Shown: positions 13,002 to 26,362, numbered from the stretch's first letter. The stretch: 64,000 bases of DNA from Montifringilla adamsi (GCA_017590115.1 JAGGNK010006449.1:682001-746000), one strand, 5' to 3'. Notes: generated by a model from the sequence alone, not told the origin. Numbers and translations are program-made.

Positions 13002-13482
13002 GAGGTGTGGTACTCACAGGATGCACAGAGGATGTGTGGTACTCACAGGATGCACACAGGGAGGTGTGGTACTTACAGGATGCACACAGGAGTTGTGGTA
13101 CTCACAGGATGCACACAGGGAGGTGTGGTACTCACAGGATGCACACAGAGAGGTGTGGTACTCACGGAATGCACGCAGGGAGGTGTGGTACTCACAGGAT
13201 GCACACAAGGAGGTGTGGTACTCACAGGATGCACACAGGGAGGTGTGGTACTCACGGGATGCACAGAGGAGGTGTGGTACTCACAGAATGCACACAGGGA
13301 GGTGTGGTACTCACAGGATGCACACAGGGAGTTGTGGTACTCACGGGATGCACACAAGGAGGTGTGGTACTCACAGGATGCACACAGGGAGGTGTGGTAC
13401 TTACAGGATGCACACAGGAGTTGTGGTACTCACAGGATGCACACAGGAGGTGTGGTACTCACGGGATGCACACAGGGAGGCA
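13002..13482. repeat. Minisatellite, 30-bp unit, about 16 copies
   Basis: Tandem copies of a 30-bp unit beginning AGGTGTGGTACTCACAGGAT and ending GCACACAGGG, with occasional single-base changes and 1-4 base length variants (shorter copies at about 13020, 13090 and 13430). Because 30 is a multiple of three, long frames stay open on both strands, but no protein is implied. Confidence 0.93.
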
Positions 13483-13494
13483 CACACCTTTCAC

Positions 13495-13885
13495 TGTACA
13501 CAGTGAGTTGCATTACTCAGAATGCACTGCACACAGTGAGGTGCATTACTTACAGAATGCACTGCATGCAGCGAGGTACATTACTCATAGGATTCACTGC
13601 ATGCAGTGGGCTGCATTACTCACAGGATACACTGCACATAGTGAGATGCATCACTCTGAGGTTGTATTGCACACAGTGGGTGACATTGCTCATAGTAACA
13701 CAGTGGGGTGTGTTACTCCCAGGATTCACTGCATGCAGTGGGCTGCATTACTGCCAGGATGCATGACTCCCAGGATGCAGTGCCTGCAGTAGGCTGCATT
13801 ACTCCCAGGATGCATTGAGCTGCGAGGCACGTAACTCATAGGTGACACTGCACAAATGAACGCATTTCTCACAGGATGCACCCCA
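13495..13885. repeat. Diverged tandem array, about 35-bp unit
   Basis: Degenerate copies of a unit containing ACTGCACACAGTG, a G/TGCATTACT core and CACAGGAT. It directly follows the 30-bp array and shares the 'TTACTCACAGGATGCA' core, so it looks like an older, expanded relative. Copies are irregular, with period breaks near 13690 and 13760. Confidence 0.75.
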
Positions 13886-14119
13886 GAGTGAGAGGGCAGG
13901 ACCCCACTGCGGGTGCCCACGGGGACCCAGGAGGGGGTGCCAGGCCCTGGGAGCCAGCGCTGGCCATGGCACGGTGCCCATGGCTGGTGGGCTCTGTGTG
14001 GGAGGGGGAATGACAGAGGGCACCACTGGATTCCTGGAGACACGGCCCTTCCTGAGCTCAGCCCTCTGCTCATGGCAACCCAGAGGAGACACGGACACGC
14101 TGGGGAGTCCAACAAAAGC

Positions 14120-14245
14120 CCTGAGGATGCTGAAGGGACTGGAGGCTCTTTGTGGAGGAAGGCTGAAAGGGCTGGGCTGCTCCAGCTGGAGAAGGCTCAG
14201 GGGGATATTCCCAGTGTGTGGGAGCACCTGGAGGGAGGGTGCAGA
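14120..14245 (+). mobile_element. CR1 LINE internal fragment
   Basis: The stretch GCTGGGCTGCTCCAGCTGGA GAAGGCTCAGGGGGA is the CR1 segment that normally lies 300-400 bp before the 3' end. No 3' terminus follows. Confidence 0.55.
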
Positions 14246-14851
14246 GCAGACGCAGCCTCAGGTGGGAGTATCCTCCTCCAGCAGTGCTCAGAGTGAGAGA
14301 CCAGGCCACAGAACAAAGGGTCCAGAAAATCCCCCAGGGAAGGAGAGGAGCACTGGGAAATCTCAACAGAACACGGGGCTTCAGCTTGCTCTGCTGGAGC
14401 TGAACTGTTGACTTGGAAGGAGATGTTTTGTTCCTAGTCTTCCCTGAGAAGTCTAATTTTCAGATGAGTGATATGGGTAGACACCCTTCAGTCCAACTTC
14501 CAACCCTGCTGTCCCGCAGGAACACATCAAATCACCACACAACTCCCACCAAGACCAGGAGTGGAGGCCTTGGGGTGGATGCAAGAACAGAATAAAACTA
14601 TTTTTTAAACCACCTCTCAGCATCCTCAGTTTATGCGTATTTTAATAAAACAGGTGGTATTTATTATTGTATTAGCCCACCTAATGGTGTTTTGAGTCCA
14701 AGAAAACTTGCAGCACCAAGGCACCCTGTGGTGTTGAGTTCTGAAGCTGAATTAGTCACGTGTGGCTCTGGGCCACTCAGGCTTGCTGAGGTGAGCCCCA
14801 ACCAGCCCAGTACATGGGGCTGGGCTGGCAAAGCCTCAGTGAAACAGCAGA

Positions 14852-15045
14852 AAATCACAGAATCTCAGACTGGTTGGGGCAGGGAGGAATCTCTGGAAAT
14901 CATTTGGATCTCTGGAGGCTGTTCAGTCCAATGTCCCCTGCTAAAGCAGGGCCACCAAGCTGCCCAGGACAATTTCCAGATTACTTTTGGTTATCTCCAA
15001 GGATGGAGATTCCACAGCTTCCCTGGGCAACTGTTCAGTGCAAAG
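14852..15045 (-). mobile_element. CR1 LINE 3' fragment
   Basis: Starts AAATCACAGAATCTCAGACT, then GGTTGGGGCAGG. The body has CTAAAGCAGGGCCACCAAGC and GATGGAGATTCCACAGCTTC. Confidence 0.8.
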
Positions 15046-15907
15046 TACCAAGTCCTTGTCACTGCCTGGGAGAAATCCAGAGTGGGAACACCAGGTGTGC
15101 CCAGGTGCAGCTCTGGCTGCATTTAACCCATGGGGGCTTTAATCCCATGGCTGCAGTGCAGGTTAGACGGGACCTGTGTCATGCAGCTGCCTGTGGCTGA
15201 GGCTAATCCCAGCAATATAAAATCCCAGGCACAGCTCCAGGAGTCTGTGTGTGACACCAGGATCAGAGCTTCCACCTCACTGCCCAAAGCCACCAGCTCT
15301 GGGGTTTGGGTATCCATTAGCACCAAGGTGATGGGGATAAGTGGGAACAACACTGGGATAAAAATGTGGCAGCAAGGCATCCCCAGGAGCCCCAGCCCAA
15401 TGACAGGGAAGTTCAAAAGTTCAGGAGCATGGCTGACAGGGAAAGTGTTGGAAAATATAGACCTTAATTACAATGACCACGTGTGATCCTACCTTTGCTG
15501 GGGACCTGGTGGCTGAAGTGCCACTCAAGCAGGGGCTGGTGCCTGTGCCAGCAGCCTGGCAGCTCTGGCAGCAGGGAGAGAGCAGGAGCACTGAGGGCCA
15601 ATGCTGCAGGGCACAGCTCCTCACTAAAAACCCCTCTTCAGTCCTTTGGGGATGAAAGTCCCCTGGGCTGCAGGTCTGTCTCCAGGGGAAGAGCTGGAGT
15701 AGCAGGGGCTTTGCATGAAAATGTGTCAGGAAACACAGGGATAGAAGATTTCACCGGCAGAGCATGAGCAGGAAGCCACAGGGGAAATTTGTTGAGATAA
15801 GTGCCTGATTTTCAGGTACTTACACAGAATTTCTGTGGTGCCTCTAGCAGTGACTTTAACTTACAGTTTGATTATGTGAGAGACAGCAAGGCTGGAAATA
15901 ACATATT

Positions 15908-16079
15908 CATAGAAACACAGGATGGTTTGCGTTGGAAGGATCCTTAAAGCCCATCCAGTTCCACCCCATGCCATGGGCAGGGACGCCTTCCAGTACCCAG
16001 GTTGCTCAGAGCCCCATCCAGCTTTGTCCTGGACACTTTCAGGGATGGGACAGCCACAGCTTCTCTGGGTAACTCCTCG
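15908..16079 (-). mobile_element. CR1 LINE 3' fragment
   Basis: Shows CATAGAAACACAGGATGGTT at the 3' tip and GATGGGACAGCCACAGCTTC in the body. Confidence 0.85.
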
Positions 16080-18080
16080 TAAAAGTAAAACCAAAGAAAT
16101 CATCAGTGCCAGGTGCAGTATTTTCCTGAGCTGTGAACAGACAATCAGCTGTGGGAAGTGCCTGGCCCTGCAGCGGCCAAGCAGAGCAGGGCTGAGCCAT
16201 GAGCAGGACCCCAGGGTGCTCTGACGGCTCAGCAGCCTCTGCACTCACAGAGAGCTCCAGTAAACATTCATATTGATTACCAATTTACAAATGACCAAAG
16301 GACACGGGCTGAAACCCAGTGCTGGCAAAATCTCTGCTTCGCAGCTATCACAGCTCCCTCACATTCCCCACAAGACCATCGCTTCCCACCCCTCACCCCC
16401 AGACCTTGGCAGCACTGGAATGTGCTGGGCAGCTCCAGACTCTGTGTGCACAGTGAATTGTCTGTGAGGTACCTTCCACATCCTCACTGAGTCCCTTGCA
16501 GAGGGGGTGCTTATAAATAAATTAACTCCTTGCAGCTCTGAGGCATCTGACAGCAAATCCCCCTCTTTTCCACGTTCTCTAGGGTTTGGTAAGCCAGCAT
16601 AAAATTTTATTTCCTTAACAAATGATTTTGTATGATCTAAGGTGCCCTGGGTCTGAAATTCACCTGTCACAAGAAGAAAACCCACAATTATGTCACCCTC
16701 CCATCTGCAGCGTGCAATTTATCCAGCAAATTGATCTCCTTTTGTCTTAGGCTGCTGCTTGCCAAAGTGCCTTTGGAACTGGTTTCCTATGGGAAATGGC
16801 TTGATGAGTTTGTTAGGAGAACAGTTTCCTCTGCTGAGTGAGCTGATTCCTGTCTAAATCTTTTCCCTTGACTGAGACAGATTTCATTAAGCCATAAGGC
16901 ACTTCTGAGCTCGGTGATGAATATTAGAACTTGTGCAAGGCAGGAAGGGGTGGGAGGGGCTCAATGCAAGAAACACAGTGGGGTCTGGGGGAATATTCAG
17001 GGTTAAACAGATGTTTAAAGGGCCTGTACAGGAGGGAGGGGATCTTGAAGTTCTGTGCAAACACAATGCAGCTGGACAATGACCAGAAAGGGTGAGGAGG
17101 AGCAGCAGCACTCCCAGAAAGTGAAGGCTCCAGCCCCTCCGCTGCCATTAGTGGTGCTGTTAAAATTCCCACAGATTCCCAGCTGACCCCAAACCCTCAT
17201 CGATTGACTCCAAAAGTAATTGAGAGCACATCAAAAGTTTCTGAGCAGTTTTTCTGGGCTGCCTGGGAAACAACTTGCCTGGACCTGAGCAATCAGCTGG
17301 CCCTGGTGGGGCATTTGGGCAATCCCAGGTGTGAATTTATGCAGCTCCTTCCTCAGCACCGATCTCTTTATTGCTGCAAACAGGAATTATTTGTCTCCCC
17401 TGCTCCCTGGTGCTGAGCACTGGCTGGCAGTACTGATGGCTGGGTGAGATATTCACCTGTTCCCAATTGCAGGTCATTGTTCTGAGTCTCCTGCTCTTGG
17501 GTAACAGCTGAATTTTGATCTGTTGACCCTTCTTCCCCCCTTCTCCCCTCCCCTCCAGGGATTCGTTCTCCCTTGGTCTCACAGTGGTGGTGAGCAGTAG
17601 GATGTCTCACCATCATCTCACCTCTAAAGGAAATGGTATATTTTATTTTTCACTGCTGCTGACCTAAGGATCAGGATTTTTGATGGGAACTTGTTTAGAC
17701 ATACTCTTTTACACTCTGTTTTTTCCTCAGTGTTTTCCCTGGCTCTTGCATGATCCTCTTGGCTGGGACTGAAGTGTTGGGAAAGAGGGAAGTGTTTCAC
17801 AATAAGGAGCATCTGAGTCAGTGGGAAAGACTGAGATGGCCTTTATCAGAGTGCTCTGCCCTGTCCTGAAAATGCAGTTCCCAGATGCCTCAAGCCCAGG
17901 TGAAAGCATCGTGTGACAGGTCAGTGTTTTCCCACTCCAGGAGGGAAGCTCAGCACAGAGACAAAAATCAGTGTTGGCTCCCATTGAACTGGGTGAGAAG
18001 CTGGTGACCAACTGTGGTCAGCCATCTCTGTGTGTCAAAAATCACCCAGCACAGAGAAAATGGGTGTTTGGGAATGAAGC

Positions 18081-18272
18081 ACAGAATCAGAAAATCACAG
18101 AATCCCAGACTGATTTTGGTTGGAAGGGACCTCAAAGTGAATCTCATTCCAATCTCCTGCCATGGGCAGGGACACCTCCCACTATCCCAGGGTGCTCCAA
18201 CCCATCCAGCCTGGCCTTGGACGCTGCCAGGGATCCAGGGGCAGCCACAGCTTCTCTGGGCACCTGTGCCAG
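18081..18272 (-). mobile_element. CR1 LINE 3' fragment
   Basis: AATCACAGAATCCCAGACTG and GGTTGGAAGGGACCTCAAAG at the left; ATCCAGGGGCAGCCACAGCT toward the right. Confidence 0.87.
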
Positions 18273-18527
18273 GATAGGGAACATGCAAGGTGGCATTCCC
18301 AGGGTGCAGCCAGACTGGCATTACTGATATTCTGTGATTATATCCTCCAGTCCCCTCTGTACTGTGCACCACTGGGGGAGGATTTAGTGACATAATTGGG
18401 ACAACTGGGGCTCAGCTCTCTTAATTGCCACCACTGAGCAGGCTTCCCACAGCAGCTTCTTCCTCCTTCAGAGAGCACTGTGCTCCTTGTTCTGGCTTCT
18501 GGGATTATTCCACAGGTAAGGAGTAAG

Positions 18528-18959
18528 TCCAGAGAGGGAAGGGGGACATGAGGTGAGAGCTGGAACTTCTCTCCTGTGAGGAAAGGCTGGCAGAGCTGGG
18601 GGTGACAAGCCTGGAGAAGAGAAGCTCCAGAGAGATCTCAGAGCCCCTGCTAGAGATTAAAGGGTCTCCAGGAGAGCTGGAGAGGGACAGGACAAGGGGG
18701 AATGGCTTCAAATGGAACAAGGAAAGGGTTAGGTGGGATATTGGGAAGGAATTCTTGGCTGTGAGGGTGGGCAGGCCCTGGCACAGGGTGAAGCTGTGGC
18801 TGCCCCTGGATCCCTGGCAGTGCCCAAGGCCAGGCTGGCCAGGACTTGGAGGACCCTGAGCTAGTGGAACATGTCCCTGCCTGTGGCAGGGGGTGGGATG
18901 AGAAGGGCTTTAAGTCCCTTCCCAGCCAAACCATTCTGTCATTCCGTGGATTCTGTGAG
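18528..18959 (+). mobile_element. CR1 LINE 3' fragment, about 430 bp
   Basis: One of the longer copies. It holds GGAATGGCTTCAAATGGAAC, TTGGGAAGGAATTCTTGGCT and TGAAGCTGTGGCTGCCCCTG, and ends with octamers ATTCTGTC, ATTCCGTG and ATTCTGTG. Confidence 0.9.
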
Positions 18960-20903
18960 TTCCTTCCATCAGTGCTGGTCTGGTAAAGGCATTTTCTCCT
19001 GGGCTGCCTCTTGCCACAGCCCCTGGGCTCACCCAGGAATGGCTCTTAGTGGTGCCCTGCTGGGAGAAGGCCTTGGCTGCTGGTTGGACATTGCTCTGTG
19101 CCTTGTGGGACACTGGAATTTTCTCTCTGGAGGAGACAGGGTGTAGTTGGAGCCTCTGGACAGGGTATTTGGGTGGGATGCCATAGTCTGTCCCTGCAGC
19201 TGAGCTCCATTCACTCGTTGGTTCCCTCTGGCCCTGAGGGGAGAAAGGAAGGTGCAGCAGAGCAGGAATCAAAGCTGCATTTGGCTGTAATTTAATCACA
19301 GCACTGCTGAATCTCCTACCACCATCAGCTCCCTTGCCCTTTTTGTACAAGTGAAACAAAGCAGAACATGCAGGATCTTGCAGGAAAGAGGGCTCAGATG
19401 CCCAAAATCATGTGCTCAGGGCTGCAGAGGGAGGATTGTGTGGATCCCCATGGCCCCCATTCCCCAGGGAATCCCAAGCCATCCTGGAATCCCCAGATAG
19501 GTTTTCTCCAGTATGGACACTGGTGGGGGCACACACAAAGCCCTGCTGAGCTGGGGTGGGCAGACCCACCTCCCCAGGGAGCTGAGCACTGCTGGAACTT
19601 TGGGAAGCACAATTAAACACCTCCATGTCTGTGGCTCACAGCCTTTGGCCCCTTCACAAGCTGCCAACTTATCACAGAAAATGACGTGTCATCCTCAGGT
19701 CTCAACTTGTCCCTTCCTGCTGCCTGCAGACACAGATTTTTGGCAGTGTTTCCCTCCTTTGCAAGCCCTCTGTCTCTCTCTCCCTGCTCCCCAAATCCTT
19801 GTTTCCCATCTCTCCTATACAACACTTGCTGTCTGCAGAGAAAGGCAAATAGGAGTTTGGAATTGGGAATTTTTTCCTCTTTTTAATTTTTTTTTCCCCC
19901 TAGGGGCTGAGTCCTTCCCCCTGTGCTGCCAGGGAGCTGCAGACCAGACAGCCAGGCCTTCTCCTAACCCCTGGGAAACTCTGGGGCTGCTCACCCCTCA
20001 CTTTGCACAGAAAACAGCTGCAGGAATACATCTTCCCTGAGTTTCACATGCAAGCTGGGACAGGAACCCCGTGGTTCAGGGAAGAGGGACAGAGCTCTTG
20101 ATGCAGGAAATCTCTCCATTCAGCCATGCAAAGTAGCCCTGAGGAGCTTTTGCAGGAATGCAGAGAAAGATTCTGTCCCACAAGGGAAGAGTCTGGTCTG
20201 ACTGTGGTGAGTGTACCAAAACTCAGTGAGAAACTGTCAGGAAAAATCAGAAGAGGTTCTGATTTAATTTAACTTTCCAGGGAAGCTGATCCTGCCCCCC
20301 TGCATCCTCACATGCACATGTACAAGCACCAGGGTGTGGGGCATGGGTGGGGCACTCTGCAATATATTGCTATCCAAAATCCATTTCCCACACTAGTGCA
20401 GGCCGTGCAGGGAGGCACTTTGAGGACACAGCAGCTTTCCAAATGCAGCACAGAAAGGGTGTCAGCTGCTGTGTCCTTACAGAACCTCCCTGGGTGCTCA
20501 TGATTGTCAAGGATAAGAGGTTTTTGGGCAGTAGTTTTGACCCAGAAGTCAACATTTACTGCAGTGTGATCTTTTGCTTTGGACTTTTTCTTGCCTCACC
20601 CTCAGTAAGTCTTAAATGAGATTGATTTCTGTTGCCTGTGCTTTCTTGTTTGGGGCCCAGGTGGATCTGGTGTGTTTGTTGGGATAACATGATGAGAAAT
20701 AGCACAGATGCCGTGGTGTTTGGCTGCCAGAGCTGCTGGGTGACAGGTTTCTGCTGCCAAGTCACCTGGGCCTTGGGCTCTGTACAAGCAACACTTCTCT
20801 TGTGCCGTCACTCACGTCCCTTCAGCCAGCCTGTGCTTACCTGGAGATGACCCCCACAATTCTGTGAGCCCAGGGAGGATGAACACCACAGCGGGTGCTG
20901 GAT

Positions 20904-21230
20904 CTCACAGAATCAGGGAATTATTAAGGCTGGAAAAGACCTCCAAGATCATCAAGTCCAATATACGACTTTATACGACCTAACTCCCGTGGCCACCAAA
21001 CCACAGCACTGGCTTTTTGACCACTTCCAGGGATTGTGACTCCACCACTGCCCTGGGCAGCCTGTGCCAGTGCCTGGCCATCCTTTCAGTGAAGGATTTT
21101 TCCTTATATCCAACCATTTCCTCTTGTTCCTTGGGAACACAGCCCAACCACCTCCCCACCCCCAGCTGTTCCCTCCTGCCAGGGAATTGTGGAGACCCCC
21201 TTTTACTCCAGGCTGAACAACCCCAGAAGG
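20904..21230 (-). mobile_element. CR1 LINE 3' fragment
   Basis: TCACAGAATCAGGGAATTAT at the 3' tip, GGAAAAGACCTCCAAGATCA, then GACTCCACCACTGCCCTGGG and a body extending to GGCTGAACAACCCCAG. Confidence 0.87.
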
Positions 21231-22747
21231 AAATATTTAATTTGAAGAGCAGTCTCTCATTTTCTTGGCTCACCTGTGGGCCCCTAGAACACACCAGGGG
21301 AATCCCTGCTCAGCTCCTGCCTGGCTGGACTTTGTCATATGTCAGAGTTTCATAAGATGCTTTTGGTTCTCTGTGACTTTTGGGAAGAACTTTGACAAAG
21401 GCTTTTGAAAGACTCAGTAAATTGCATCCTTCAAAACTGCTTTGCTGACACACTTAAAGCAGGCAGAGGAACACAATTTTCCTTTAAAGAGGACATGCTG
21501 GGTTCTCTGTCTTATGTGCCATAACCAGTAATGAAAGTCAAGCACATCCCCTGCACACTCCCAGGCTTGTTTAACCCTTCTTGCTGCACTGCCTGCTGCC
21601 AGGTGTTCAAGGTAAGACAGCAAACTACTGAAAACCTGAGCAAATCTGCAGGTGAAATGAGAAAAAAAAGGCCAAATCCAAAAAAGCCTGATTCCAGAGA
21701 AGCAGAAGGAATGGCTTTTGAGGGGTGAGTAGGGCTTTTTTTTTTTTCTTGGCTAGAGATCATATTTACAGTTTGCTCTCACAGAGTTTTAAAAACAGCA
21801 GAGTAAATTTCAAATTAAAAGATAAAGCTTGACTAACTCTAAACATCAGTTATATATTGTTTGTAGCTAAAACTTGAGTATTTAACAATAGGATCTGTAG
21901 ATAACTGATCCATCAGGATCATCTCCAGTCCATCCTCAGCTTCTCTAAGAGCCTGAGCTCCCCTTGCTTAAAACTCCCCTGGCTCAGAAGGAAATCCTGG
22001 CTCAGAGAGCCTCGCCTCTTTCTGCTGGCATTTATTTACATGCCAAGTTTGGAGCAATCTTCAGGTTTTCCTCAGGAGTTTGATTACACAACTCAGGTAC
22101 TTGATTAGATTGGTGGTTTACAGTTAATAGTGAGCACAGCTACAAATAATGAAGGATTTAACCGGTGATTTAAAAAAATCACAAAAATATCATCTCCTGG
22201 CATGGCAACAATGTTCTATAAGGGGGAAAATGAGAGAACAACCCCATCACTGTCCCACTGACTCCAACCATCCTCTCCTGGTTGCTGAAGGAGATTTTCC
22301 CTCTCATGGATTGTCCTGAACAAGCTGTGTACAGGTGCTTGGAAAGGCTCCTGCCTTTTCCCTGCTGCACATCAATCAGTGTAAGGACATCCTGCCCTGC
22401 ACTGAGATGGCAAACAGCTGGGATAATGCCTCACCAGAGAGAACAGATCCACATGGGAATGCATTCCAGCTTCCCAAACCCTGGCCAGCCACGGCTGGGC
22501 AAAACCCATGCCCCAGACCTGGCCGTGCCTGGGGCCACTGGAGGGAAGGGCACGGGGGTGCCTAGGAAACCCATCTCCTGCCAGGACAAGCAATCCCAAA
22601 GACAGGGAGCTCAGAGCCACAGCCCAGGTTCCAGTGGTCCCAGGAGGGGAAGAGTCAAACTCCAACCAGGAAGGCCATCCAAGAGGTGGGGACTCAGTTA
22701 AGTGGAAGGGAAGCAGTGGAATGGAAGGAACTGGAGTAACCTGAAAG

Positions 22748-22946
22748 TGGTAGAACAGAAGGACTATCCAGTCCCACTCCTGGCCCTGCACAGACACACC
22801 AACAGTCCCACACTGTCCAAATGCTCCTGGAGCTCTGGCAGCCTCAGGGCCGTGCCCATTCCCTGGGGAGCCTGGGCAGTGCCAGCACCCTCTGGGGGAA
22901 GAACCTTTCCCTGATATCCAGCCTAAACCCCCCTGACACAGCCTGG
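22748..22946 (-). mobile_element. CR1 LINE internal fragment
   Basis: Reads CAGCACCCTCTGGGGGAAGA ACCTTTCCCTGATATCCAGC, the reverse of the CR1 body seen at 5590-5650. The 3' terminal octamers are missing. Confidence 0.7.
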
Positions 22947-25390
22947 ACACCACTGAGTTAAAACAGTGGAGAATCTTGGGTTAAAGACTGTGCCATGGAC
23001 AATCCCTAAGGAAGAGCAGTGGGCACAGTCAGACTGGAGTTTGATTAACCTCAGGTGACAATCTGAGTACCCCAGGGCTAAGCAGTGCCCTGGGCTAGTT
23101 CAGTATCTCCATGTGCTCTCTGGGTAACAATTCAGGTGCAGCCTCATTATGTTTGTAGGAAGCACCAGAGATGAGGAAGCAGCTGGCACAGGAATGACAA
23201 AGTTTTGGCTCAGAAGAACCTCGACAAACTTCAGATCTGGGCCAAGGGGAACCTCTCAAGCTGCTCCAGGTCAGGGCAGGGTAACCCTGGTCAGCAGTGC
23301 AGCCTGGGAGGGAAGGGATCAGCCTGCTGGGAAGGACCAGGAGGACAGATGGAACATGAGTCAACAGTGCACTCTCATGGCAAATCAGGGAAACCACAAA
23401 CTGGGCTTCATGAGGACTGGTTCATGAGGACTGGGACCAGAAGGGAGGAGTTCCAGTTCCTCTCCTCAGTGCTGGGATCCCCTGTTCTTGTCCATCCCTC
23501 CCTTCTCCACCCAGAACAAGAGGGTGTGACAGGAACACACAGGAGATGTGGCCTGGGCTAGCTGGGGTGTCAGGGGATGGCTGAGGTGTCAGGGCTGTGA
23601 CTCATGGCCCGGCAAGGTGGAAGGAGTTGCTTTGTGCTGTCACACAAAGCAGATGCTGAGGGGCTGAAGATCACAGACCACAAAGTGTTGGAGGGCACTT
23701 AGAGAATGACATCAAGGAGACAACAAGGTGCAATCTGAGGGGAAAATGCCAACAAAGCATTAGCCCTCACTCCATCCGGTCCCAGAGTGACCACATTTCC
23801 CAAAATATCTGCTGTTCCCCACAGACCCAGCGCTCCCTGCAGAATGAGCATTCCCAGACCATGGTCTTCCATTCAACTCCCTCATCTACACAGCAAAAAG
23901 CTATCAGGGTAATTGTCCCTCAACATTTAATTGTGTGGAATTCTGTTTACCTGAAACTTCTCACCAAGCAGATGTCAGTGTTGAGACCTGTTCCTCCAGG
24001 AAAGGAAATGAAAAGTGGAGCATATTAAGATCAGTCTGTGAACCATCAGTGTTGGGCAAATTGGACAGTTAAAGCTACAGTTTGGGATATTGCCCGCTTT
24101 GTGCGCAACTGAAGGAATAATTTATGATAACAATTTTCATATAATGTAAAAAAAGAAGAAGAGATCACTATGGTAGCTGAGGGTGGAAGGGAGGTGGGAA
24201 AAGCAATAGAAATGGAAGAAAATGAATTAACCAGTAGCTGAATTTTTCACATTTGTGTATCTGCAAAAAAGAAAACTAAAGTAGAGAATTTGACTCATTC
24301 AGAGCAGACAATGTTTTGCTTGTTCTTAAAGGCATCTCAGGGAATGAATGCAAACTGAGAGGGAGATGTATGCAAATTCATGCAAATTCATCTGCAAATC
24401 AGCACATACCATCAGTCTCTTGGCACTTTCCCAGCATCTCTGTGCTGGAGCCGGAGGGACTGAGGAGGGACTGAGCAGGATGAGGGGCAGTGGAAGTGTT
24501 GTGGTCCCTCCCAGCAGGACCCAGAGCCCTGGGATGGGCTTGGCTGCACTGGGGCTGTTTTCCTGCTGCCCTTTTCTCCCTCCTGCACTATCAGCACCTC
24601 CTCCCTCTGTCCAGGGACACATGGGAAAGCTGGAGCACAGGAGCAAGGCAGGGACTGACACCTGCAGTTCAATTTGCTGGCCATCATCCTTCTTCCTCCA
24701 ATAATGTTACCTCTGAGTGAACAGAAAATACAGAAATCTTCTGTATTTTGGCTTCTCCAAGCCCCCCCAGAAGTGTCTGTGTTTTTATTCTCACACTCAT
24801 GTTTCCTTGTACTTTAGACTTCTCTGTATTTAAGGATTCACCTCTTCTGTTTGCCAGCATCATTCCTCACACCCACGCAAAGAAATGCTCATAGTTGTTT
24901 ATTCTTTGCTTTTCTTTCCAGATCACTTTTTAAAAAATATTCTGTCAGAATGAAACATTTATGAGTGTTCTTCATTATGGGCTTCATCCTTATCTCCTGA
25001 GACCAGAGGTCCTTACTGACATCCAAACAGTAGGACTGAATTATTTCTCTTTCTTCCAAGGGAAAATAGCAATTTATTGTGAGCTTTTGGGGTATTTTGT
25101 AGGGGAATTTTTTTCTTCCTTCTGCTTTGTTGAACCAGCTTTGTATGAATTGTTCTGGGAAAGTAAAGTATTAAAATGTATTAAGTTACTCATCATTTAC
25201 CAATACATTAAATCCATCAAGGCACATGTTTTGGACAGTGTCTGTCATTGCCAACACCAGCTTTGAAGGCCATCTGAACATCTTCCCAATCCTTTTCACC
25301 ATCCCACCCTTAGCTGCAGAATTTTGTCTGTTAGGACAGGAAAAGGGATTGGAAGTAGCACATGGCAGAAACCAAGATTTATAGTTCCAG

Positions 25391-25450
25391 TCAAATGTTG
25401 GACTTGACAATCTTGGAGGTCTTTTCAAACCTTTATAATTCTGTGGTTCT
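25391..25450 (+). mobile_element. CR1 LINE 3' terminal fragment
   Basis: Only about 60 bp: ATGTTGGACTTGACAATCTT, GGAGGTCTTTTCAAACC and TTCTGTGGTTCT. Confidence 0.7.
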
Positions 25451-25560
25451 TTAAAATCATAAGAACATTTTTAGGGCTACATTTTTATATAGCCCCATAT
25501 ACATATATTTTATATATGTATTTTATATTTTTAGGACTATATTTTTAATAAACATGCTGT
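25440..25560. repeat. AT-rich stretch
   Basis: Consists of TATATATGTATTTTATATTT-like sequence directly after a CR1 3' end. Confidence 0.65.
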
Positions 25561-25620
25561 AATGCATTTAGGAGCTCCACAAATAAAGGAATAATGTGCA
25601 GCTGGGTTTATGTCTAGAAT

Positions 25621-25790
25621 CAAATGTCAGAAGAGTTTGTCCAGAGAGACTGTGGAGTCTCTGTCCTTGGAGGTTTTTGAGGCAGAACTGGAAAAAGCCC
25701 TGAGAAGTCCTTTCTAAGCTCATATCTGACCCTGCTTTGAGCTGGGGGTTGGAGCAGAGACATCCTCAAGTCCCCCCAACAAATTACTCC
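25621..25790 (+). mobile_element. CR1-type fragment, diverged
   Basis: Contains CTGTCCTTGGAGGTTTTTGA, CATATCTGACCCTGCTTTGA and GCTGGGGGTTGGAGCAGAGA CATCCTCAAGTCCC, the order of a CR1 3' region. The final octamers are lost. Confidence 0.65.
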
Positions 25791-26264
25791 ATAAATTTGT
25801 GAATTGGAATATTTCCCCAGGCAAGCTGTACTCGAACTTATGGAATGTGTGATTTGAAGGTTAATTCCCCAAGTCTCAAAGCTTTGATCTGACACTGTTC
25901 CTCTGCCACAAACCAATGGACAGTCATCCTCAAAAATCCCAGTGGGCCCAAAAATCCCAATCCCACCCCAAAGTTGTTAGGGAGACTTTTTCCTTGGATA
26001 GCACAGGCATGAACCCCCGTCCTGTGTCACCTGGCACACGAGGCTGCTCACAGATGCCAAGGGAAGGTGTCAGCCAGGCTCTCCTGGTGGCTCACACGTG
26101 GCTTGGACCAAATTATTTTTAAGTCTGCCCCATCTTGGGAAATGCCTCTGAGTTCCCAAATCAAGAGCCACAATCCTCCCAATTCTTGCCCCATCCTGAG
26201 ATATCAATACAGCCTGGAAGTGCCTGGAAGTGGAGTCCAGATCCAACCCCACTGCACTGTCTGT

Positions 26265-26362
26265 CATGGAATCACAGACTGCTCTGGGCTGGAGAGAACC
26301 CTGCTTCCAACCCCACTGCATGGGCAGGGATGCCAACCACTGCGTCAGGTTGCTCAGATTTA
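26265..26362 (-). mobile_element. CR1 LINE 3' terminal fragment
   Basis: CATGGAATCACAGACTGCTC, then GGGCTGGAGAGAACCCTGCT and GCATGGGCAGGGATGCC. Confidence 0.75.

Noticed and set aside
13002..13482. CRISPR-like regular repeat array
   Set aside because: Repeats are directly contiguous with no unique spacers and the genome is a vertebrate; it is a minisatellite.
12930..13792. Long + frames across the 30-bp repeats
   Set aside because: A 30-bp unit without stops keeps several frames open on both strands; peptides are only repeat translations.
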